From assembly GCA_963770865.1 (NCBI GenBank), contig CAVYRD010000022.1, positions 45,847 to 109,846 on the forward strand: DNA of 64,000 bases, in the 5' to 3' direction. Positions within the stretch are counted from its first letter, which is position 1, and each line of letters begins with the position of its first letter. This document shows positions 45,655-53,198 of this stretch, piece by piece. The notes below the pieces were generated by a model, which did not search any database, was not told where the DNA came from, and worked only from the letters and a program-made list of their open reading frames with translations. Made by a program: the position numbers and the translations under genes. The DNA is from Miltoncostaea sp963770865 (GTDB lineage: Bacteria; Actinomycetota; Thermoleophilia; Miltoncostaeales; Miltoncostaeaceae).

Positions 45655-46574
45655 CGGCCCTCCTCCGGCCAGCCGGCGACGCGGGTGACCGCGCCGACGG
45701 GGGTCACGAGGCGGGCGGGGAGCCCGAGGGATGCGAGCCACTGGGGCGCGTCGGCGCCGCGCACGATGGAGGCGGTGCTCGCGATGTTCGCGTCCACGCA
45801 CGATCCGGCGGCGACGCTCACGGTCCGCCACACCTCGTCCGCCGGCGCGCTGCGCCGCGGGTCGAGGATGTGATGGCGCGCCTCGCCCGCGGCGCCCCAG
45901 CGGCGCACCGTGGTGCTCGACGTGGCCAGGCCGCCGTCGCGCAGGCTGATCGTCTGGCCCTCGCCGTCGATGGCGCGGTGGTCGTCGGTCACGCGCACCG
46001 GCCAGCCGTCGGCCGACGCCTCGCCGCACAGGGCGATGTCGCCGCCCAGGCTGACGAGAGCGGCCGCCTCGGTGGCCGCGTGGACCGCGCGCGCGGCGCG
46101 GTCGGCGGCGAGCGCCTTGGCGGTGGCGCCGAGGTCGAGGCTCACGCCGCGGGGCAGCGCGATCGTGCCGCGTGCGGGGTCGACGCGGACCGTGCGCCAG
46201 CCGGCGACGGGGGTGATGCGGACGCGCACGCCGGGCCGGGGGCCGGTCACGAGGCTGAAGTCGCGGTCGTAGCCGATCTCTCCCATGGCCCGGCCGACGG
46301 TCGGATCGACGTCGCCGCCGGTCAGCTCCGCGGCGCGCAGCGCGACGGCGACCGCCTCGAGCAGCAGCGGGGACGCCGGCGTCTCGGTGCTGTCGGCGCG
46401 GTTCAGCGCGCTCAGCTCCGAGTCGTCGCGGAAGCGGCTGCACGCCGCGTCGATGGCGTCGAGCTCCGCGCGCAGCACCTCCTCGGCCGTCCCGAGGAGG
46501 TCCGGGGGGTCGAGGGCGACGATCGCCGTGGTGCCCAGCGCCCGGAACGACGCCGTGCGAGCCGCGGCCGGCAC
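45651..46574 (-). CDS. apbE: FAD:protein FMN transferase (ApbE)
   Basis: A 307-residue ApbE: FRALGTTAIVAL at the N-terminus, the SRFRDDSELSALNRA loop, LDLGATAKALAADRAARAV and the LVSLGGDIALCG and HHILDPRRSAPAD motifs. It attaches FMN through a phosphoester to Thr/Ser of exported redox proteins. It has no lipoprotein signal, unlike many periplasmic ApbE. GTG 46574 directly follows the stop of the small exported protein. A second ApbE is at 52198-53076. Confidence 0.9.
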   Translation of the reverse strand: MPAAARTASFRALGTTAIVALDPPDLLGTAEEVLRAELDAIDAACSRFRDDSELSALNRADSTETPASPLLLEAVAVALRAAELTGGDVDPTVGRAMGEIGYDRDFSLVTGPRPGVRVRITPVAGWRTVRVDPARGTIALPRGVSLDLGATAKALAADRAARAVHAATEAAALVSLGGDIALCGEASADGWPVRVTDDHRAIDGEGQTISLRDGGLATSSTTVRRWGAAGEARHHILDPRRSAPADEVWRTVSVAAGSCVDANIASTASIVRGADAPQWLASLGLPARLVTPVGAVTRVAGWPEEGR

Positions 46575-46979
46575 TCAGGAGCCGCCCGAGGAGGCGATGG
46601 GCGGCTGGGGCGTGTAGGTCGGCGCGCTCGGCGCGGCGGAGAAGTCCTGCGACGGCGACGCCGGCACGTAGGTCTGGCCGCCGTCGTCGTCGGAGTAGTA
46701 GTAGGTGGAGCCGTCATCCGGAGACGCGTACGGGTCGGACGGGATCGGCGACAGGTCGGTCGTGGGCGCGGACGCGCCACCCGGGGCGGGCGCCGTCGCC
46801 GTCTTCGGGGAGGCGCCGGCCGGAGCCGACGTGGCCCCCGTGGCTGCGAGGCCACCGAAGGCGGCGGTGCCGAGCACGGCCACGGCGGCGACGGTCTTGG
46901 TGGCGCGCGAGACGGAGCGCACCTCCGAGTCGCGCCGGCGCGAGCGGCTCGGGGGGCGGTCGCGGGGGCTCTGATCCAT
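46575..46979 (-). CDS. exported low-complexity protein (redox cluster A)
   Basis: A 134-residue protein from ATG 46979: a basic cytoplasmic start, one hydrophobic segment (ATKTVAAVAVLGTAAFGGLAA), then a Pro/Ala/Thr-rich tail with Tyr/Asp patches (STYYYSDDDGGQTYVP). It heads the ApbE, heme membrane protein, NuoF-like, ferredoxin operon. The segment AATGATSA carries the S/T-G-A-T core of flavinylation sites, so it could be an ApbE target, but low complexity makes this weak. No known family. Confidence 0.6.
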   Translation of the reverse strand: MDQSPRDRPPSRSRRRDSEVRSVSRATKTVAAVAVLGTAAFGGLAATGATSAPAGASPKTATAPAPGGASAPTTDLSPIPSDPYASPDDGSTYYYSDDDGGQTYVPASPSQDFSAAPSAPTYTPQPPIASSGGS

Positions 46980-47153
46980 GCACCCAGGGTAGGCCGGGGC
47001 CGGTAAGGGATCGTCCAAGAAGACCTAAGAGTTAGCTGTGACTTCCCTGTCCCCGCCAGGTCAGGTTCTGGCGGTTGGGCAGCCCGGGGGCAGGTAAGCC
47101 CGGGCGGCGGGCGTCGTGGTGCGGGGGGAACGGACCCCACCGGGAGGCACCAG
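46980..47153. promoter_or_regulatory. divergent promoter region with GTAAGG-type motifs
   Basis: The 174-base gap between divergent redox clusters A and B. It holds CGGTAAGGG at 47001-47009 and CAGGTAAG at 47091-47098. The second lies about 62 bases before ATG 47154, a spacing repeated before other genes of this region. A GGGAGG ribosome site precedes 47154. Confidence 0.45.
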
Positions 47154-47777
47154 ATGAGACGGACCGACAGGGCCGCCGTGGCGCTCATCACCGGCGTCGC
47201 CGCGCTGGCGGGATCCATGGGGCTCGCGCGCACGATGAGCCTCGGGCCCTACCACCACCCCCCTCAGACCCACGATCCCGCCCTCGCCCGCCGGGCGGCC
47301 TCGCTCGACGATCTCGACGCCGGCCTGCGGCGGGCCGTGACGAGCCCGATGCCGCCGCTCCCGGCGCTGCCGCCGGCCCGCCGCGCCGCGCCGGCGCCCG
47401 GCTCCGGCGCGCCCGCCCGGGCCCTTCCCGGCCCGGTGTCGCGCTCCTCGACGCCGGCGCCGCCGCCCTCCGCCACGCCCACGCCGGCCGTCCGCCGCCG
47501 CGCAGAGCCCGCGCCCGTGGCGCCCGCGACCACCGCTCCCGAGCCGGCGACGACCGCGCCGCGGCGCGCGAGCGCCCCGGCTCCGCCTCCCGCGGGCCCG
47601 CCCGCCCCGCGGGGCGCGGGCCCGTCGCGCACCCCCGCCGACCCGGCGCCGGAGGCCACCGCGCCGCCGGAGGGCCGGCAGCCGACCCACCGCAGGCCGT
47701 CGGCGGAGGCGCCCGCCGCCGGGGGCACGACGACCGTGCCGGCGCCCGAACCGGGGGACGAGCATGAAGGGCAGTGA
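47154..47777 (+). CDS. exported Pro/Ala-rich protein (redox cluster B)
   Basis: A 207-residue protein with a signal-type N-terminus (RAAVALITGVAALAGSMGLA) and a long disordered region rich in Pro, Ala and Thr. A short conserved-looking part follows the signal (SLDDLDAGLRRAVTS). It corresponds in position and build to the exported protein of cluster C (51488). It overlaps the next gene by 14 bases. Function unknown. Confidence 0.6.
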   Translation: MRRTDRAAVALITGVAALAGSMGLARTMSLGPYHHPPQTHDPALARRAASLDDLDAGLRRAVTSPMPPLPALPPARRAAPAPGSGAPARALPGPVSRSSTPAPPPSATPTPAVRRRAEPAPVAPATTAPEPATTAPRRASAPAPPPAGPPAPRGAGPSRTPADPAPEATAPPEGRQPTHRRPSAEAPAAGGTTTVPAPEPGDEHEGQ

Positions 47778-48120
47778 CACCGCGCGCCTGTACGCGCTCG
47801 CGCTCGCGCTGCTCGTCTTCTTCGTCGCCTGGGCGAGCATCGCCGCGCATCCGTGGACCGGCCCGGATCCGGTGGCCCGCGCCGACCCGCGCGCGGCCGC
47901 CGTCGCGGCCCGGGAGGCGCACCTCCTGCACCGCAGCCGCGTCGCACGGCGCGTCCTGGTGGCGCGGTGGAACCGCTACCAGCGCCGGCTGGCCTACCGC
48001 GTCGCGGCGATCGAGCGGGCCGGCCGGCGCGTGGACGCCGACGACCTCGTCGCGCCGGCGCCCCCGGTCGTCGTCTGGGCCGGCGGGCGGGCGCCCGTCA
48101 CGCGCACCGGGAGCTCGTGA
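47764..48120 (+). CDS. single-helix membrane protein with WASIAAHPW motif
   Basis: A 118-residue protein: one hydrophobic helix (LYALALALLVFFVAWASIAA) that ends HPWTGPDP, then a basic helical tail (RVARRVLVARWNRYQRRLAY). The ATG lies 14 bases inside the preceding gene and the heme membrane gene starts on its stop. A shorter relative with the same helix and AAHPW boundary exists at 52034. The His at the membrane edge might be a heme or metal ligand; no family is known to me. Confidence 0.65.
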   Translation: MKGSDTARLYALALALLVFFVAWASIAAHPWTGPDPVARADPRAAAVAAREAHLLHRSRVARRVLVARWNRYQRRLAYRVAAIERAGRRVDADDLVAPAPPVVVWAGGRAPVTRTGSS

Positions 48121-48743
48121 TGCCGCTGCACGAGAAGATCGCCCCCACCTTCTGGATCATCGGCCGCTCGGGCGGCGTGGTCGCGTACCTGCTGGTCAGC
48201 GCGGCCATCGTCCTCGGGCTGCTGGTGAAGACGCGGCTGCTCGCGCGCGTGCGCCCGGCGGTGGTCGTCGACCTCCACCGGTTCGTGTCGCTGCTGGCGC
48301 TCGGCGCGGTCGGCATCCACGTCGGCGGCCTCCTCCTGGACGCCAACAGGCCCTCGACCGTCGCGTCGTACGTCGTGCCCGGCCTCATGGACTACCGCCC
48401 CGTCTGGACCGGCACCGGCGTGATCGCGGCCGAGCTGATGGTCGTCATCCACCTCTCGTTCCGCTACCGCTCGCGCATCGGCGCGCGCAACTGGCGGCGC
48501 CTGCACCGGGCCACGTTCCTGGTCTTCGTCGGCGCCACGACCCACGGCCTGGCCAGCGGCAGCGACAGCGCCCTGCCCTGGGCCCAGGCCATGTACGGCG
48601 CCGCGCCGGCGCTGGTCGCCGGCCTGACCGCCTGGAGGGCGCTCGGCCCCGCCGCCGCGTCCCGTCCGCGCGCGGCGCCGGCCCACGCGCACGCGCCGCG
48701 CGCCCCATCCGTGCCCCGCACCACCGGAGAAGGAGCGTCATGA
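48120..48743 (+). CDS. ferric-reductase-like heme membrane protein
   Basis: A 207-residue membrane protein starting KIAPTFWIIGRSGGVVAYLL, with the heme His pairs in DLHRFVSLLALGAVGIHVGG and RRLHRATFLVFVGATTHGLA. Five or six helices, then a His/Pro/Ala-rich tail. It shares the layout of the cluster A protein at 45091. The start overlaps the preceding stop (TGATG) and its stop overlaps the ferredoxin start (ATGA), which makes the pair tightly coupled. Confidence 0.87.
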   Translation: MPLHEKIAPTFWIIGRSGGVVAYLLVSAAIVLGLLVKTRLLARVRPAVVVDLHRFVSLLALGAVGIHVGGLLLDANRPSTVASYVVPGLMDYRPVWTGTGVIAAELMVVIHLSFRYRSRIGARNWRRLHRATFLVFVGATTHGLASGSDSALPWAQAMYGAAPALVAGLTAWRALGPAAASRPRAAPAHAHAPRAPSVPRTTGEGAS

Positions 48744-48952
48744 GCACCCACCGCATCAGCATCGAGCGCGACCTCTGCAGCGGCTTCGGCGCCTGCGCCG
48801 ACCTCGACCCCGAGAGCTTCGCCGTCGGGGCGGACGGGGTGGCGGTCGCCGTGGTCGAGGCCACCGACCGGGAGGCCGCCGTCGCCGCGGCCCGCGGGTG
48901 CCCGATGGGGGCGATCCGCGTCCTCGACGACGCCGGACGGGCGGTCGTCTGA
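48740..48952 (+). CDS. three-cysteine ferredoxin
   Basis: A 70-residue ferredoxin with Cys13-x5-Cys19 (CSGFGAC) and Cys54-Pro (ARGCPMGAI), thus probably [3Fe-4S]. It resembles the ferredoxin of cluster A (43623-43835) and partner ferredoxins of P450s. Its position between the heme membrane protein and a ferredoxin reductase strongly suggests that it carries electrons between them. ATG overlaps the previous stop. Confidence 0.9.
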   Translation: MSTHRISIERDLCSGFGACADLDPESFAVGADGVAVAVVEATDREAAVAAARGCPMGAIRVLDDAGRAVV

Positions 48953-48954
48953 GC

Positions 48955-50139
48955 ATGGACCGAATCGGCACCCTGATCGTCGGGGCCGGCCTCGCCGGGG
49001 CGCGCTGCGCCGAGGCGCTGCGCGCGGGCGGCCACGACGGGACGATCCTCCTGGCGGGCGACGAGCCCCACGCGCCCTACGAGCGGCCCGCCCTCTCGAA
49101 GGACCTCCTGCTCGGCCGCCGCACCGCGGCGTCGCTCGCCCAGCGGCCGGACGGCTTCTGGGAGGAGCACGGGATCGCCACCGCCTGGGGGGCGCCGGTC
49201 GAGGGCATCGACCTGCACGCCCGCCGCGCCCGCATCGGCGGGCGCGAGCTGGGCTGGGAGCGCCTGGTGATCGCCACGGGTGCCCGCGCCCGCCGCCTGC
49301 CGGGCCTGGAGCCCCTCGCCGGCGTGCACCACCTGCGCTCGCTCGACGACGCCCTGGAGCTCGCCGGCGAGATGTCGCCACGCGCCCGGCTCGCCGTGAT
49401 CGGGGCGGGGTTCATCGGCGGCGAGGTGGCCTCGAGCGCCCGGCAGCTCGGCCTGGACGTCGCGATGATCGAGGAGGCAGAGGTCCCGCTCGCGCGCGTG
49501 CTCGGCCCGGAGGTCGGCCGGCGCATGGCCGGGCGCATGCGCGAGGCCGGCGTGGACCTGCGCACCGGCACCCGCCTGCGCCGCATCGTCGGCCGCGGCG
49601 GACGGGTGCGGCGCATCGAGCTGGACGACGGCGAGGCCCTCGCGTGCGACCTGGTCCTGGTCGGCGTCGGCGCGGTCCCCAACGCGGACCTGCCCCTGGC
49701 CGGCGCGCTGGCGCGGGCCGAGGACGGGGGGCTCGCCACCGACGCCCGGGGCCGCACGGCCCACCCGGACGTGTTCGCCTGCGGCGACGTGGCCAGCGCG
49801 TGGCGCCCCGAGATCGGCCGCCACGCGCGCCGCGAGCACTGGACGGCGGCATCGGCCGGCGCCCGCGCGGTGGCCGCCGCCATCCTCGGTGCGCCGCCCG
49901 GGCCGGCCGCCGAGTGCTTCTTCTGGTCCGACCAGTTCGGCTGGCGGCTCCAGACCGTCGGGGCCTCCGGGCCGCACCTGCGCGCCGAGATCGCCGACGA
50001 GGCGGAGGACGGCTTCGTCGTCCGCTACCGCGACCGGCCCGGCGCCCTGTGCGGTGCGCTGACCGTGAACCGTCCCGAGGGCCTCGCGTCGCTGCGACGA
50101 GAGATGGCAGCCGCCGCGGAGGGGGTAAGGAATGTGTGA
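48955..50139 (+). CDS. ferredoxin reductase (rhodocoxin/putidaredoxin reductase type)
   Basis: A 394-residue two-dinucleotide-domain flavoprotein. The FAD motif is LIVGAGLAGARCAEALRAGG, the NAD(P)H motif VIGAGFIGGEVASSARQLG, the second FAD motif TAHPDVFACGDVAS, and a C-terminal reductase domain (FFWSDQFGWRLQTVG). It reduces the ferredoxin encoded two bases upstream. ATG 48955 chosen. No P450 is near, so the electron sink is more likely the heme membrane protein. Confidence 0.92.
   Translation: MDRIGTLIVGAGLAGARCAEALRAGGHDGTILLAGDEPHAPYERPALSKDLLLGRRTAASLAQRPDGFWEEHGIATAWGAPVEGIDLHARRARIGGRELGWERLVIATGARARRLPGLEPLAGVHHLRSLDDALELAGEMSPRARLAVIGAGFIGGEVASSARQLGLDVAMIEEAEVPLARVLGPEVGRRMAGRMREAGVDLRTGTRLRRIVGRGGRVRRIELDDGEALACDLVLVGVGAVPNADLPLAGALARAEDGGLATDARGRTAHPDVFACGDVASAWRPEIGRHARREHWTAASAGARAVAAAILGAPPGPAAECFFWSDQFGWRLQTVGASGPHLRAEIADEAEDGFVVRYRDRPGALCGALTVNRPEGLASLRREMAAAAEGVRNV
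50121..50130 (+). promoter_or_regulatory. GGGGGTAAGG motif at the end of the reductase gene
   Basis: Lies at the 3-prime end of the ferredoxin reductase gene, about 63-72 bases before the start of the membrane-anchored sigma gene, the same spacing seen at 47091 and 51423. Candidate regulator or promoter element. Confidence 0.35.
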
Positions 50140-50192
50140 TTCGTGCGTCACGCGCGGGCCCGGCCTGGAAGGGTCCGCCCCGATGAGCGGGG

Positions 50193-51413
50193 GTGGAGCC
50201 GGGGTGGGTCCGTCCGAGGGGGCCGGGCCGCCCGTTGAACGGGGCGTGGGAGCACCGCGAGGAGCTCGTCCGCTATGTGCGCCGCCTGCTCGGCGCCCAG
50301 GCCGAGGTGGCCGAGGACGTGGTGCAGGAGGCCTACCTGCGCCTTCACCAGCGCGCCGCCGAGGGCAGCCCCGTGCGCGATGCGCGCCCGTGGCTCTTCC
50401 GCGTGGCCCGCAACCTGGCGCTCGACGAGCGCCGCCGCTCGCGCCGGGGCGACGCCGCCCTGTCGTCGCTCGGCGTCATGACCGCGCCGCCGCGCGGGCC
50501 GCTCGAGGTGCTGCAGGGCCGCGAGGAGGCGCGCGAGGCCCTGCGCGGCATCGAGTCGCTGCCGCCCAACGAGCGGCGCACGATGATCCTGGACCAGGCC
50601 GGCCTGGCGCCGGCCGCCATCGCGCGGCGCGTCGGGACGACGACCAACGCCGTCCACCAGTCGCTCTTCCGCGCGCGCCGTCGCTTGCGCGACGCGCGGG
50701 CCGCGGCCTGGGGCCTGCTGCCCGTCCCGTTGGTGCGGCTCGTGCTTCGCGCCGCGGGGTCGCCCGCGCTCGAGGGGCTCCCGGCCCTGGCGCCGGGCTC
50801 GGGCGGCCGCATGGCCGGCGGCGCGGGCCTCGTGGGCCTGGTCGCCGCGACCCTCATCGGCGGCGCCGTGGTGGCGGAGCAGCGCATCGTCCCGCACCAC
50901 CCGCCCGCGCGCGCGGAGGCCCGCGCGTCCACGCCCTCGCCGAGCGCCGGGGACCCGGCGCCGGCTGCCACGGCCGCCGCGACGGGGACGGTCCTCGCGG
51001 AGCGCTCCCCGTCGCCGCGGTCCACCGCCCGCGTCGCCCCCGCCGCGACGCACGCCGCGCGGCGCGCGCGGCGGGACGACGCGGGCGAGCCCGGGACCGG
51101 CGGCGCCGTCCCGGGCGACGACCTGGCCGACGTCTCCGTCGCCCGCGGCCGCGAGGCGCCCGAGGCCCGCGACGACGGCCGCGAGGACGAGTTCCCGCGC
51201 CCGACCGGGTCGTCGCCCGGGTCGACCGAGACCCGCAACGACCATAGCGAGGGTGGCGACAGCCCTGCGGCAACCGTGGCCTCCGCGCCCGCGGAGCCGG
51301 CGGCCGAGCCCGAGGACGGCCACCACGCCCCCGCGCCGGAGCACACGGTCGCCGCCCCCTCGCCGCCGACGACCACGACGGAGCCGTCGTCCGAGCCGGC
51401 GGAGCGGGAGTAG
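50193..51413 (+). CDS. ECF-like sigma factor fused to a membrane helix and exported tail
   Basis: About 406 residues. Region 2 (QAEVAEDVVQEAYLRLHQRA; RPWLFRVARNLALDERRRSR) and region 4 (GIESLPPNERRTMILDQAGL; APAAIARRVGTTTNAVHQSL) form a normal sigma core to residue 175. Then comes a membrane helix (GGAGLVGLVAATLIGGAVVA, near 215) and 170 residues of Pro/Ala/Ser/Asp-rich, His-containing exported tail. Anchored sigma factors of this type are known in actinobacteria and are probably released by proteolysis. GTG 50193 is used; GTG 50205 or TTG 50235 also fit. It stands at the head of redox cluster C. Confidence 0.85.
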   Translation: MEPGWVRPRGPGRPLNGAWEHREELVRYVRRLLGAQAEVAEDVVQEAYLRLHQRAAEGSPVRDARPWLFRVARNLALDERRRSRRGDAALSSLGVMTAPPRGPLEVLQGREEAREALRGIESLPPNERRTMILDQAGLAPAAIARRVGTTTNAVHQSLFRARRRLRDARAAAWGLLPVPLVRLVLRAAGSPALEGLPALAPGSGGRMAGGAGLVGLVAATLIGGAVVAEQRIVPHHPPARAEARASTPSPSAGDPAPAATAAATGTVLAERSPSPRSTARVAPAATHAARRARRDDAGEPGTGGAVPGDDLADVSVARGREAPEARDDGREDEFPRPTGSSPGSTETRNDHSEGGDSPAATVASAPAEPAAEPEDGHHAPAPEHTVAAPSPPTTTTEPSSEPAERE

Positions 51414-51422
51414 GCCGCCGGA

Positions 51423-51432
51423 CGTAAGGGGG
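51423..51432 (+). promoter_or_regulatory. CGTAAGGG motif before cluster C
   Basis: Lies between the sigma gene stop and ATG 51488, about 57-65 bases before the latter. One of a set of similar motifs in this region. Confidence 0.35.
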
Positions 51433-51487
51433 ACGGCCCTCCGGCGTGGTGACGGGTGTACGCATCCGAACCCCGGAGAGTTGTCCC

Positions 51488-52021
51488 ATGAGACCCGCCC
51501 ACCGCATCACCGTCGCCGTCGCGGTCGCCGTGGCCGCCGCCGCCGGCACGGCGGCCGCCACGCAGACCGCCCACCTGGGCGCCGACGTCACGCACCCGGC
51601 CCCGGTGCCGGCCGCCGCCATCGCGGCGCAGAGGGCCAAGCCCGCCGCCGCCGACCGCTCGATCGACCGCGCCCTGGCGGCCCGCCCGCCGGGCCTGCCC
51701 GAGGTCCCCGACTTCGCGCCGCCGCCCGAGCCGACCGCCCCGCCGGTGGTCGTCACCCGTGTGGCGTCGGTCGCGGCGGCCGCCCCCGCCGGGGACTTCC
51801 CGGAGCCGGAGCACGCCGCGCCCGCCGCGCCCGACCCGGCCGCCGCGGCCGACCCCGCGCCCGCGGCCCCGCCGGTCCACGCCGACGACGACGGCGAGGA
51901 CCACCACGCCGCCGCGGGCGACGACGACGACCAGGGCGAGGACCACGCCGATCAGGGCGAGGATCACGGCGACCACGGCTCCGGCTCGGAGGACTCCGGG
52001 TCCGAGGGCCGCGACGACTAG
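51488..52021 (+). CDS. exported protein with Asp/His-rich tail (redox cluster C)
   Basis: A 177-residue protein with a signal peptide (HRITVAVAVAVAAAAGTAAA), a Pro/Ala-rich middle and a C-terminal 48-residue tail of Asp, Glu and His (DDDGEDHHAAAGDDDDQGED; HADQGEDHGDHG). The tail is a good candidate for binding metal ions such as iron, calcium or zinc. A partial resemblance to the cluster B exported protein exists in the SIDRALAARPPGLPEV region. Twelve bases separate it from the tiny membrane gene. Confidence 0.65.
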   Translation: MRPAHRITVAVAVAVAAAAGTAAATQTAHLGADVTHPAPVPAAAIAAQRAKPAAADRSIDRALAARPPGLPEVPDFAPPPEPTAPPVVVTRVASVAAAAPAGDFPEPEHAAPAAPDPAAAADPAPAAPPVHADDDGEDHHAAAGDDDDQGEDHADQGEDHGDHGSGSEDSGSEGRDD

Positions 52022-52033
52022 GGCGGGGCGGCG

Positions 52034-52201
52034 GTGACGATCGCGCTCGGGCGCGTCTACGCGGTCGCCGGGGAGCTGGTGGTGCTGTTCCTGGGGTGGG
52101 TCGCCGTCGCGGCCCACCCGTGGGACGCCGCGCCGGCCGATCCCCGGCTCGCGGCCCTGGAGGCGCGGTGCGCCCAGGTGACCGCGAGCGGGTCGTCGTG
52201 A
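52034..52201 (+). CDS. tiny membrane protein with AAHPW motif, 55 aa
   Basis: GTG 52034 starts a 55-residue protein: one helix (VYAVAGELVVLFLGWVAVAA) ending HPWDAAPADPRLAALEAR. It is the short counterpart of the protein at 47764, which has LVFFVAWASIAAHPWTGPDP. Its stop overlaps the ApbE start (GTGA), and it lies between an exported protein and ApbE just as the other lies between an exported protein and the heme membrane protein. Too short for most gene finders. Confidence 0.65.
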   Translation: MTIALGRVYAVAGELVVLFLGWVAVAAHPWDAAPADPRLAALEARCAQVTASGSS

Positions 52202-53076
52202 TCCGCCGCCGCCGCTTCCGGGCCATGGGCACGGACGTCGAGATCCTGCTCGAGAGCGACTCCGACGCCGGGTCGGCGGCGGGCATCGCCGCGGCCGAGC
52301 GGGAGGTGCGCCGCCTGGAGGGCATGCTCTCGCGCTTCCGGGAGGGCTCCGAGCTCAGTCGCCTCAACCGCCTTGGCGCGATCGCGGCGAGCCCGGAGCT
52401 GGCCGAGCTGGTCGACCTGGCCCTGACCGGGCGCGAGAGCACCGGCGGTCGCTTCGACCCCACGGTCCACGACGCCGTGGTCGCTGCCGGCTACGACCGC
52501 TCGTTCGAGCTCGTCGGGGACGGCGAGGGGGAGCCGGCGCCCGCGCTCCCGGCGCGCTGCGGCGGGGGCGTCCACCTCGACCGCGCGAGCGGCCTCGTCT
52601 CGCTGGACCCGGGCGTGCGCCTGGACCTCGGCGGCATCGCCAAGGGCTGGTGCGCCGACCGGGTCGGCGCGGGGCTGGCCGACTGGGGCGCGTGCCTGGT
52701 CAACGTCGGCGGCGACCTCGCCACGCAGGGCGTGCCCGCCGACGGCGCCTGGGCGGTGGGCGTGGAGGCGCCGGAGGGGACGCTCAGCCTCGCCCTGGAG
52801 CGCGGCGCGATCGCGACCTCGGGCCGGGACCGGCGCCGCTGGCGGCGCGGCGGGACGGAGATCCACCACGTCATCGACCCCGGCACGGCGCGACCGGCGG
52901 CGACCGACCTGCTGCGCGCCACCGTCGTCGCCGGCACGGCGGCGTGGGCCGAGGTGCTCGCCACCTCGTTCCTGGTGGCCGGCGCCGACGCCGCCGCGCG
53001 CGAGGCCGACGCCCTCGGCGTGCCCTGCGTGCTGGTGCCCGCCACCGGGCCGGCGCTGCGGGCGGGCGGCCTCTGA
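52198..53076 (+). CDS. apbE: FAD:protein FMN transferase (ApbE), second copy
   Basis: A 292-residue ApbE: RRFRAMGTDVEILLES, the SRFREGSELSRLNRL loop, LDLGGIAKGWCADRVGAGL, LVNVGGDLATQG and HHVIDPGTARPAAT. All the flavin and metal sites of the family appear intact. No lipoprotein signal. GTG 52198 overlaps the tiny membrane gene; the downstream heme membrane gene begins on its stop (TGATG). Confidence 0.92.
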   Translation: MIRRRRFRAMGTDVEILLESDSDAGSAAGIAAAEREVRRLEGMLSRFREGSELSRLNRLGAIAASPELAELVDLALTGRESTGGRFDPTVHDAVVAAGYDRSFELVGDGEGEPAPALPARCGGGVHLDRASGLVSLDPGVRLDLGGIAKGWCADRVGAGLADWGACLVNVGGDLATQGVPADGAWAVGVEAPEGTLSLALERGAIATSGRDRRRWRRGGTEIHHVIDPGTARPAATDLLRATVVAGTAAWAEVLATSFLVAGADAAAREADALGVPCVLVPATGPALRAGGL

Positions 53077-53198
53077 TGCGCCACGACCCGACGTTCTGGA
53101 TCGTCGCCCGCGCCACGGGGCTCCTGGCGCTCGCGCTCGTGACGGCCAATGTCACCGGCGGCCTCACCGCCTGGCGGGCCACCGCGGCGCCGCGCAGG
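53076..53198 (+). pseudogene. truncated ferric-reductase-like membrane protein
   Basis: ATG 53076 encodes MRHDPTFWIVARATGLLALA then LVTANVTGGLTAWRA, the first helix of a heme membrane protein like that at 48120 (which has APTFWIIGRSGGVVAYLL). After about 40 residues the frame runs into the convergent DUF2231 gene and, though open to 53516, becomes its antisense. The other four helices and all heme His are missing, so the gene is probably cut by a deletion. No repeat or insertion sequence marks the joint. Confidence 0.6.

Noticed and set aside
46575..46979. Flavinylation site in the exported protein (AATGATSA)
   Set aside because: Kept only as a hypothesis. Ala/Thr/Gly-rich sequence makes TGAT likely by chance and the upstream Asp of the consensus is missing.
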